A stretch of DNA of 7,430 bases, from the NCBI GenBank assembly GCA_938009115.1, contig CALLHZ010000058.1, positions 1 to 7,430 of the forward strand, read 5' to 3'. The notes under the pieces are model-generated. The model saw only the letters and a list, made by a program, of their open reading frames with translations, was not told where the DNA came from and did no database searches. The DNA is from an uncultured Clostridia bacterium. Lineage in GTDB: Bacteria; Bacillota; Clostridia; Peptostreptococcales; Anaerovoracaceae. The position numbers and the translations under genes are program-made. This document shows positions 1 through 5,258 of this stretch, in pieces. Position 1 is the stretch's first letter. The number at the start of each line of letters is the position of its first letter.

Positions 1-168
1 GAAAAAGCGGGCGGAAAGACCTCCTCCAGCGTATCGGCAAAAACCGACTACGTGGTCGCCGGCGAAGCAGCCGGCAGCAAATTGACGAAGGCGCAGGAGC
101 TTGGCGTTCAGATATTGGACGAAGAAGCCTTTCTGCTTTTGATGGCCCGAGGCGGCCAAGAGGTATAA
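1..168 (+). CDS. ligA: NAD-dependent DNA ligase LigA, C-terminal end (partial, BRCT domain)
   Basis: Frame 1 is open from the window edge to a TAA at 166-168 and gives 55 residues. They match the end of the BRCT domain of bacterial NAD+-dependent DNA ligase: a Gly-Gly-Lys turn, then SSSVSAKTDYVVAGE, then GSKLTKAQELGVQILDEEAF. The run KTDYVVAGE...GSKL.KA.ELG is the usual LigA BRCT signature. LigA seals nicks between Okazaki fragments and during repair, using NAD+ as the adenylate donor. The adenylation, OB-fold, zinc and HhH domains lie upstream of the window, so the enzyme's integrity cannot be judged. The next gene starts 6 bases after the stop, and its ribosome binding site lies inside the last ligA codons, which suggests co-transcription. 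BRCT domains occur in other proteins, but this exact ending is characteristic of LigA. Confidence 0.93.
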   Translation, partial: EKAGGKTSSSVSAKTDYVVAGEAAGSKLTKAQELGVQILDEEAFLLLMARGGQEV

Positions 169-174
169 CAGTAA

Positions 175-1185
175 ATGGATCACGTTATTTTAAAGCCCGG
201 CAAACTGGATGCGGACCTTCTGGAAAAACTGGTTTTTGACCACGTCAAGCATCGGCGGCAGGAAGTTCTGGTTCGTCCGGGGGTGGGAGAGGACTGCGCT
301 ACTCTGGACTTCGGACCCTACGAGTGTGTCATGTCCACGGATCCCATCACGGCGGCCATATCCGATATCGGACGGTTGGCAGTCCATATCACCTGCAACG
401 ACATTGCCTCCAACGGCGTGGAGCCTCTGGGCATCATGCTGGCGGTGATGCTGCCCCCCGGCACAACAGCCGGGGACGTGCGGCGCATCATGGAACAGGC
501 TGCGGAAGTGAGCGAAGAATTGGGTGTGGAAATCATCGGAGGCCATACGGAAATCACACCGGCGGTGAACCGTCCGGTCATCGTGTCCACCGCAGTGGGA
601 CGAGCCCCGGCGGGCGGCTCCCAGAGGGCCTCCGGTATGCGTCCCGGCGACCTCATCTATATGACGAAATACGCTGGCCTGGAAGGCTGCGGCATCCTGG
701 CCAGCGATTTTGAATCGGAGCTTGCCGGTGTTCTTTCTCCGGAAGAGCTGGCGGAGGCCAGAGATTATCTGAAGAGGGTCAGTGTGCTCAAGGAAGGCGT
801 GGCCGCAGGCAAAGTTGGCACTGCAGGCATGCACGATATCACCGAAGGAGGTGTATTGGGGGCCGTGTGGGAACTGGCGGAGATCGCTGATGCGGGGCTT
901 CTTCTCTATGAGGAGCAGATCCCGGTGACTGACATCATCCGAAAGATCACTGCGCATTTCGGCATCGATCCCCTACGGCTTATTTCTTCGGGGAGCATGA
1001 TGATCATCGTTCACCCGGACCGGGCAGATGCGCTGGAGGCAGCCTTGGACGCCGTGGAGGTGTCCTATGCACGGATCGGTGAAGTTCGTCCGGGAGCAGA
1101 GGGGCGTCAGCTCCTCTTGCGGGACGGAAGCAGTAAAATCATCGATCCCCCGGGAAGCGACGAGTTGTATCGGGTCGTGCGATAG
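175..1185 (+). CDS. AIR synthase-related (PurM/HypE-like) ATP-binding protein, substrate unknown
   Basis: This 336-residue protein has the two-domain PurM/HypE/ThiL/SelD superfamily layout. The N-terminal ATP/Mg half carries GVGEDCA (36-42), STDPIT (54-59), NDIASNG (75-81) and GGHTEIT (122-128). The C-terminal half carries HDITEGGVLGA (220-230) and LISSGSMMI (269-277). Superfamily members use ATP to activate an oxygen or selenide of a small substrate. The length and the GGHTEIT and HDITEGG motifs fit the uncharacterised 'AIR synthase-related' or 'hydrogenase maturation factor-like' group. It is probably not HypE, because the C-terminus (SDELYRVVR) lacks the terminal Cys that HypE needs to carry the carbamoyl/cyano group. 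No hydrogenase, purine, thiamine or selenium gene is nearby. The ATG at 175 has AAGAGG at 158-163, a rather long spacing of 11 bases, overlapping the end of ligA. The reaction is unknown; the family assignment is secure. Confidence 0.88.
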   Translation: MDHVILKPGKLDADLLEKLVFDHVKHRRQEVLVRPGVGEDCATLDFGPYECVMSTDPITAAISDIGRLAVHITCNDIASNGVEPLGIMLAVMLPPGTTAGDVRRIMEQAAEVSEELGVEIIGGHTEITPAVNRPVIVSTAVGRAPAGGSQRASGMRPGDLIYMTKYAGLEGCGILASDFESELAGVLSPEELAEARDYLKRVSVLKEGVAAGKVGTAGMHDITEGGVLGAVWELAEIADAGLLLYEEQIPVTDIIRKITAHFGIDPLRLISSGSMMIIVHPDRADALEAALDAVEVSYARIGEVRPGAEGRQLLLRDGSSKIIDPPGSDELYRVVR

Positions 1186-1190
1186 GTTTC

Positions 1191-1219
1191 TTGACTATAC
1201 TGCCTGGAAACCATATAAT
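1191..1219 (+). promoter_or_regulatory. Sigma-A/sigma-70 promoter for the SRP RNA gene
   Basis: The -35 box TTGACT (1191-1196) and a perfect -10 box TATAAT (1214-1219) are separated by exactly 17 bp. The promoter lies in the only sizeable gap upstream of the SRP RNA. It predicts a start near 1226-1228, about 10 bases before the first paired base of the RNA. The -35 box begins 5 bases after the stop of the preceding gene. A near-consensus promoter fits a highly expressed stable RNA. It is the only convincing promoter I found in the window, so it may also supply dnaX and the genes behind it by read-through. Confidence 0.85.
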
Positions 1220-1235
1220 ACATTGTAAAGTGTTT

Positions 1236-1405
1236 AAGAGGATTGCCTTGGGATAGCTTCGTCGGCTGCGGTCTGGGTCCTGCGCAATAAGAATCTGTGA
1301 ACCTCGTCAGGTCCGGAAGGAAGCAGCGATAAGCGGAATCTCTTATGTGCCGCAGAAAAGCCTGTTCCACGGGTCGGCGGGGCTAACCGAAGGCAATTCT
1401 TTTTT
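1236..1405 (+). ncRNA. ffs: Signal recognition particle RNA (4.5S/SRP RNA, small bacterial type with an extended stem)
   Basis: The diagnostic Ffh-binding helix 8 is present at about 1304-1329. It contains GTCAGGTCC, the GGAA tetraloop (1315-1318) and GGAAGCAGC, flanked by a TCG/CGA pair. The surrounding sequence folds into one long rod. The closing helix pairs 1236-1249 with 1390-1403 (14 bp including G-U pairs). A second helix pairs GGATAGCTTCGTCGGC (1250-1265) with GTCGGCGGGGCTAACC (1373-1388). A third pairs CTGCGCAATAAGA (around 1280-1292) with TCTTATGTGCCGCAG (1340-1354). The RNA forms the SRP with Ffh and targets nascent membrane proteins to FtsY and the translocon. At about 170 nt it lies between the E. 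coli 4.5S RNA (114 nt) and the Alu-containing Bacillus RNA (about 270 nt). I see no 5' Alu domain. The ends are estimated from pairing and the T-run and could be off by about 10 bases. Lying directly upstream of dnaX is a common arrangement. Confidence 0.92.
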
Positions 1406-1406
1406 T
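1390..1406 (+). terminator. Intrinsic-type terminator at the SRP RNA 3' end (closing-stem strand plus T-run)
   Basis: AAGGCAATTC (1390-1399) is followed by seven T residues (1400-1406). The 5' partner of the stem is not local but is the start of the same RNA (1236-1249). The closing helix of the SRP RNA would therefore double as the terminator stem, with its last pairs running into the T-run. The T-run ends 13 bases before the dnaX start codon. Termination cannot be complete if dnaX relies on the upstream promoter. The T-run is clear; how efficiently it terminates is inferred. Confidence 0.6.
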
Positions 1407-1419
1407 AGAAAGGATGAAT

Positions 1420-2850
1420 ATGTACCAGGCGCTGTATCGAAGCTACCGGCCGGAGACTTTTAAAGAGCTGCTGGGCCAGGAGCACATCGTCCGCATACTG
1501 AAAAACCAGCTCGACACCGGGACGACGGGCCACGCCTATCTTTTTTGCGGCACCCGGGGAACGGGAAAGACGTCCACGGCCAGGCTTTTGGCCAAAGGGC
1601 TCAACTGCCTGGCCCCGCAGGGGCAGCGCCCCTGCGGCGAATGTGCCGCCTGTCGGGATATTGCCGCCGGCACCTTCGTGGACGTCGTCGAAATCGACGC
1701 AGCCTCCAACAACGGTGTGGACAATATTCGGGAACTGCGGGAAAGCGTCAATTATCCGCCTGCGGCCGGCCGCAGCAAAGTCTATGTGATCGACGAGGCC
1801 CACATGCTGTCGACACCGGCGGCCAATGCGCTGCTCAAGACGCTGGAGGAGCCTCCGGAACGCATCGTCTTTATCCTTGCCACCACAGAGCCTCATAAGC
1901 TTCCCGCCACGATCCTGTCCCGCTGCCTGCGGCTGGATTTTCACCGGGTATCCGAAGAAAAGATCCTGGAGCGCTTTGTTGAGATCTGCCGGGAGCGGGG
2001 GATCGAGGCCGGCGAAGACGCCCTTGCGCTCATCGCCTCCAATGCCGACGGCTCCGTCCGCGACGGCTTGTCGCTTCTGGACCGTTGCGCTGCGGGCGCC
2101 GGCGTCGTCACCCGGACGGATGTGCTGGAGCTCCTGGGCATGTGCGGACAGGAGGTTTTTCTGGATATCACGCAAAAGGTGCTGGACCGCCAGGTAGGCC
2201 AGGCGCTGCTTTTGCTCGACGAAATGCTGGCCCTGGGCAAAGAAGCCAATCAGTTTGCACGGGATTGGGTCGAACACTTTCGAAGCCTGCTGATCATCAA
2301 GTATGTGGAACGCCCCGAGCATGTCCTGAATCTTTCGGTGGAAAACATCCGGCGCCTGCAGCAACAGGCAGATGCGATTTCGCTTTCGGAGATCCAGCGT
2401 TGCATCATCGAGCTCTCCGCAGCCCTTGCGGAGGCCAAGTGGTCTCCCAAGCCCCGCGTGATCCTGGAGCTGGCCATCGTCCGTCTTGCCTCGCCGTCGG
2501 AAGAGCGGTCTCAGCCGCCTTCGGCTCCTTCTCCCGAAGAAAAGCCGGCCGCGCCGAAAGCGGCGGCTCCGGAGAAGACCCCGGCGGCTTCTGCTGAAAA
2601 AGAGGAAATTGAGCTTTGGCGGCGCGTTATGGCCGATGAACGGATATCCAAAATGACCCGCACCTGCGGCAGCGTTCTTCGGGAGATCACCGGGCATTTG
2701 TTTACCGTACAGGTCAGCAACACCATTCAGGAAGAACAATTCAGGAAGGAAGAAAAGCTGCTGGAGGAGATCCTGGCGGAGCATACCGGACGGCGCCTCA
2801 AGATGCAGCTTCTTCTTAAGGATTCGGAAATACAGGAATCATTCATATAG
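1420..2850 (+). CDS. dnaX: DNA polymerase III subunit gamma/tau (clamp loader ATPase)
   Basis: This is the AAA+ clamp-loader subunit that opens and loads the sliding clamp on primed DNA. It has 476 residues from the chosen start. It opens with MYQALYRSYRPETF. Walker A is GTRGTGKT (44-51), the zinc module is Cys63/72/75/78 (C-x8-C-x2-C-x2-C) and Walker B is VIDEAH (123-128). Sensor 1 with the arginine-finger SRC is at 154-169, and sensor 2 is GSVRDGLSLLD (211-221). A Pro/Ala/Glu-rich linker (about 358-395) leads to a C-terminal domain of about 80 residues. It is shorter than B. subtilis DnaX (563 residues). I chose ATG 1420 over the in-frame ATG 1414 because AAAGGA (1409-1414) sits 5 bases before 1420 but overlaps 1414. 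The gene lies behind the SRP RNA and heads the ebfC-recR run, the conserved arrangement. Confidence 0.97.
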   Translation: MYQALYRSYRPETFKELLGQEHIVRILKNQLDTGTTGHAYLFCGTRGTGKTSTARLLAKGLNCLAPQGQRPCGECAACRDIAAGTFVDVVEIDAASNNGVDNIRELRESVNYPPAAGRSKVYVIDEAHMLSTPAANALLKTLEEPPERIVFILATTEPHKLPATILSRCLRLDFHRVSEEKILERFVEICRERGIEAGEDALALIASNADGSVRDGLSLLDRCAAGAGVVTRTDVLELLGMCGQEVFLDITQKVLDRQVGQALLLLDEMLALGKEANQFARDWVEHFRSLLIIKYVERPEHVLNLSVENIRRLQQQADAISLSEIQRCIIELSAALAEAKWSPKPRVILELAIVRLASPSEERSQPPSAPSPEEKPAAPKAAAPEKTPAASAEKEEIELWRRVMADERISKMTRTCGSVLREITGHLFTVQVSNTIQEEQFRKEEKLLEEILAEHTGRRLKMQLLLKDSEIQESFI

Positions 2851-2870
2851 AAACCGGGAAAGGATCAAAA

Positions 2871-3227
2871 ATGGGTAAAGGTATGAAGGCCGGCAAAAAG
2901 CCCGGCGGCAAAAAAGACAATATGCAGGCTCAGATGGCGCAGCTTCAGGTCATGCAGCAGCGAATGGAGGCGGTTCAGTCCGAGATCGAGGAAAAAGAGG
3001 CTGAGGCCACTGCCGGAGGCGGCGCGGTCAGCGTCACGGTCAACGGCAGGCATCAGCTGGTTCGCGTATCCATCCGGCCGGACGTATGTGATCCGGAGGA
3101 TGTGGAAATGCTCCAGGATCTGCTTTTAGTTGCGGCCAACGAAGCCCTTCGTCAGATCGACGAGATCAGTCAGACGGAGATGAGCAAGGTCACCGGCGGC
3201 ATGGGACTTCCGCCCGGATTGATGTAG
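2871..3227 (+). CDS. ebfC: YbaB/EbfC family nucleoid-associated DNA-binding protein
   Basis: This small protein (118 residues; the family is usually about 100-110) lies between dnaX and recR, its classic position. A Lys/Gly/Met-rich head (1-17) is followed by a long Gln/Met/Glu helix (about 18-46). The family core comes next: GGGAVSVTVNGRHQLVRVSI (49-68), DPEDVEMLQDLLLVAANEAL (74-93), and the tail QTEMSKVTGGMGLPPGLM, close to the typical ending. The family forms dimers with a tweezer-like shape that bind DNA with little sequence specificity and act as minor nucleoid proteins. A link to RecR or DnaX function is suggested by gene order but not established. The start at 2871 has AAAGGA (2859-2864) 6 bases upstream. 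It begins 20 bases after dnaX stops and ends 11 bases before recR. The basic Gly/Lys head is a modest extension over many homologues. Confidence 0.95.
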   Translation: MGKGMKAGKKPGGKKDNMQAQMAQLQVMQQRMEAVQSEIEEKEAEATAGGGAVSVTVNGRHQLVRVSIRPDVCDPEDVEMLQDLLLVAANEALRQIDEISQTEMSKVTGGMGLPPGLM

Positions 3228-3238
3228 GCTGAGCTGCA

Positions 3239-3838
3239 ATGAAATATTACGCAAAACCTCTGACAAGGCTCATCGCCGAGCTGTCAAAGCTCCCCGGAAT
3301 CGGGTACAAGAGCGCCCAGCGGCTGGCTTTTCATATCTTGTCGCTGTCCGAAGCGGAGGCCTCGGCCCTGGCCGAGTCCATCGTGCAGGCAAAGGAGAAT
3401 ATGAAATATTGTTCGGTTTGCGGGAACCTGACCGACGTGGATCCCTGTTCCGTTTGCTCCGACTCCGCCAGAGATCCCGGTGTGATCTGCGTGGTGGAAA
3501 GCCCGCGGGATGTGTCGGCTATGGAGCGGGTCAAGGAATACCGGGGACAGTATCATGTGCTCAACGGCGCCATCTCGCCCATGGACGGGATCGGTCCCGA
3601 AGAAATCAACCTCAAGTCTCTCATTCTCAGATTGCAGCAGAACGACGTCCGGGAAGTGATCCTGGCGACGAATCCCAATATCGAAGGAGAGGCCACGGCC
3701 ATGTATATCGCCAGGCTGGTCAAGCCTTCCGGGATCAAAGTGACCCGGATCGCCCACGGGATCCCCGTCGGTGGCGATCTGGAATATGCAGATGAAGTGA
3801 CCCTGTCCATGGCCATGGAGGGCCGCAGGGAATTATAG
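3239..3838 (+). CDS. recR: Recombination mediator protein RecR
   Basis: This is RecR, which with RecO (and RecF) loads RecA onto SSB-coated gapped DNA for recombinational repair. At 199 residues it has the normal family length. The N-terminal helix-hairpin-helix contains LSKLPGIGYKSAQRLAFHIL (15-34). The C4 zinc finger uses Cys58/61/70/73 (YCSVCGNLTDVDPCSVC). The Toprim domain starts at GVICVVESPRDVSAME (81-96) and includes ATNPNIEGEATA (143-154). The C-terminal family motif is GIPVGGDLEYADEVTL (174-189). All key residues are present. The ribosome binding site is weak, with only GAG at 3231-3233 or AGG at 3226-3228. Since recR starts 11 bases after the ebfC stop, translational coupling to ebfC is likely. 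A shared transcript with dnaX and ebfC is inferred from spacing. Confidence 0.97.
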   Translation: MKYYAKPLTRLIAELSKLPGIGYKSAQRLAFHILSLSEAEASALAESIVQAKENMKYCSVCGNLTDVDPCSVCSDSARDPGVICVVESPRDVSAMERVKEYRGQYHVLNGAISPMDGIGPEEINLKSLILRLQQNDVREVILATNPNIEGEATAMYIARLVKPSGIKVTRIAHGIPVGGDLEYADEVTLSMAMEGRREL

Positions 3839-3864
3839 AAATTGGCCGATACGCAGGAGGAACT

Positions 3865-5226
3865 ATGAATCGTGTGCTTATCAAAGGCGGCCGGATCATC
3901 GACAGCCGCCAAAAACTGGACCGTATCACCAACTTGCTGATCGAAAACGGGCGCGTGGCCGAAATCACGGATCAAGAACCGGCGGCGGACCTGGTTATCA
4001 ATGCCAAAGGCATGATCGTCAGCCCGGGCTTTGTGGACCTGCACATGCACGAGGATCCCTTTGATCAAGGTTCCGGTGTCATGGGCCAGGATATTGCCAG
4101 ATCCATGGCGCTGATGGGCGTCACGACCTGCATGGGCGGAAACTGCGGCGAGAATTTTTACCCGCCGGACCGCTACCTGGATCACATGGATAAGCACGGC
4201 AACTGTGTGAACATGGGTTTGTTTGCCGGGCACACTTATGTACGGGAAGCCTGCGGCGGCAAGGACAAGTATGCGGCGGTCACTCCCGAGATCCTGGACC
4301 GGATGGAGGAGATGACGGCAGAGCTGCTTGCCGGAGGATGTATGGGCGTATCTTTCGGCGTCAAGTATGTGCCGGGCACCTCCTGGGAGGAGATCATCCG
4401 GCTTTCAAGGCTTTGCGGGCCTGAAGACAGGCTGGTGACAGCGCACGTGCGCAAGGATGTCCACGGTGTGTTTGAAGCCGTGGAGGAAATGGCAAGGATC
4501 GCCCGGGAAGCCGGCGTGCGGGTCCAGGTCTCCCACGTGGGCAGCATGGGCGGATACGGGCAGATGGAAAAATTACTGCAGGATCTGGACCGGTACCGCA
4601 GCGAAGGCGTGGATATGTATTGCGACTGCTATCCCTACGATGCCTTCAGCACCACCATCGGCGCGACGACCTACGACGACGGTTTTCTGGAGGAATATCA
4701 GGCCGGGTATGACAGCGTGCAGCTGGTAGACGGGCGTTACGCCGGGCAGCGGTGCAGCAAGGAGATCTTCGACTGGGCCAGAGCCCATGAACCCTGGGCC
4801 AAAACCATCGGCTATTTCATGAAGCCGGAGGATATCGTCATGGCGCTGCGCCATCCCTACGTGATCCTGGCCAGCGACGGCCTGCGCAGCGGCGTCAAAG
4901 GCCATCCCCGGGCCGCCGGCGCATTTCCGCGGCTTATTTGTGAATATGTCAAGACGGGCAAGATCCCCTTGGGGGAAGCGCTTCGAAAAATGACGGACCT
5001 GCCTGCTCAGCGGCTGAATCTGCCCCGGAAAGGAAACCTGCGCGTCGGTTCGGATGCCGACATCACCATATTTGACTATGAAAAGCTGCAGGATCGGGCG
5101 ACCTATGATGATCCGGCCCTGCCTCCCGACGGCATCGCCTGGGTCCTGATCAACGGCAGCGTCGCCGTGGATCACGGCAAGCTCGTGAACGAAACCCTGG
5201 GCCGCGCCGTTCGGTTCGGCCAATAA
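3865..5226 (+). CDS. N-acyl-D-amino-acid deacylase family amidohydrolase (D-aminoacylase-like)
   Basis: This 453-residue metal-dependent amidohydrolase belongs to the D-aminoacylase group, which hydrolyses N-acyl-D-amino acids to a free D-amino acid and a carboxylate. A small beta-sandwich (1-50, 385-453) flanks a TIM barrel. The barrel carries SPGFVDLHMHED (53-64) with metal ligands His60/His62, and GGNCGENF (91-98) with Cys94 at the position of the bridging Cys. It also carries TAHVR (192-196, His194), VSHVGS (222-227, His224) and ASDGL (336-340, catalytic Asp338). The 30-residue His194-His224 spacing equals His220-His250 of Alcaligenes D-aminoacylase. CDCYPYDAF and HPRAAGAFPR are further family hallmarks. 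There is no signal peptide, so it should be cytoplasmic. AGGAGG (3855-3860) lies 4 bases before the ATG. It starts 26 bases after recR. Substrate specificity cannot be read; N-acyl-D-Glu, N-acyl-D-Asp and neutral-residue enzymes share these motifs. Confidence 0.88.
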   Translation: MNRVLIKGGRIIDSRQKLDRITNLLIENGRVAEITDQEPAADLVINAKGMIVSPGFVDLHMHEDPFDQGSGVMGQDIARSMALMGVTTCMGGNCGENFYPPDRYLDHMDKHGNCVNMGLFAGHTYVREACGGKDKYAAVTPEILDRMEEMTAELLAGGCMGVSFGVKYVPGTSWEEIIRLSRLCGPEDRLVTAHVRKDVHGVFEAVEEMARIAREAGVRVQVSHVGSMGGYGQMEKLLQDLDRYRSEGVDMYCDCYPYDAFSTTIGATTYDDGFLEEYQAGYDSVQLVDGRYAGQRCSKEIFDWARAHEPWAKTIGYFMKPEDIVMALRHPYVILASDGLRSGVKGHPRAAGAFPRLICEYVKTGKIPLGEALRKMTDLPAQRLNLPRKGNLRVGSDADITIFDYEKLQDRATYDDPALPPDGIAWVLINGSVAVDHGKLVNETLGRAVRFGQ

Positions 5227-5229
5227 CGG

Positions 5230-5246
5230 CGGAAGCAAGGCTTCCG
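5230..5246 (+). other. Small hairpin abutting the ribosome binding site of the serine hydrolase gene
   Basis: CGGAAGC (5230-5236) and GCTTCCG (5240-5246) form a perfect 7-bp stem with an AAG loop. The last stem base is the first G of the ribosome binding site GGAGG (5246-5250). There is no T-run, so it is not an intrinsic terminator. It could protect an mRNA end, or slightly mask translation initiation of the gene at 5259. It could also be chance in GC-rich sequence. The structure is seen directly; any role is inferred. Confidence 0.4.
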
Positions 5247-5258
5247 GAGGAACCTGTC

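Noticed and set aside
190..957. Open frame of 255 codons on the minus strand opposite the AIR synthase-like gene
   Set aside because: The composition is His/Arg/Gly-rich and low in sense, with no motif. The plus strand carries clear conserved motifs over the same bases.
175..1185. Assignment as HypE, PurM or SelD
   Set aside because: There is no C-terminal Cys for HypE, no N-terminal Cys/Sec active-site motif for SelD, and PurM would show GGETAEMP-like rather than GGHTEIT motifs. Only the superfamily is supported.
1414..1419. In-frame ATG at 1414 as the dnaX start
   Set aside because: The Shine-Dalgarno AAAGGA (1409-1414) overlaps this codon. The ATG at 1420 has proper spacing and gives the canonical MYQALYRSYRP start.
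2530..2606. A-rich stretches in the dnaX linker (GAAGAAAAG near 2536 and GAAAAAGAG near 2596) as possible -1 frameshift sites like that of E. coli dnaX
   Set aside because: When read in the dnaX frame, neither gives an X-XXY-YYZ slippery heptamer such as A-AAA-AAG, and I saw no obvious downstream pseudoknot or stimulatory pairing.
1405..2784. Open frame of 459 codons on the minus strand opposite dnaX
   Set aside because: It is almost fully antisense to a textbook dnaX. Its translation is rich in Arg/Gly/Phe runs without recognisable domains. Long antisense frames are expected opposite GC-rich genes with strong third-position bias.
3841..3850. Imperfect palindrome ATTGGCCGAT in the recR to amidohydrolase gap as an operator
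   Set aside because: It is only 10 bases long with imperfect symmetry and no nearby promoter. This is easily chance.
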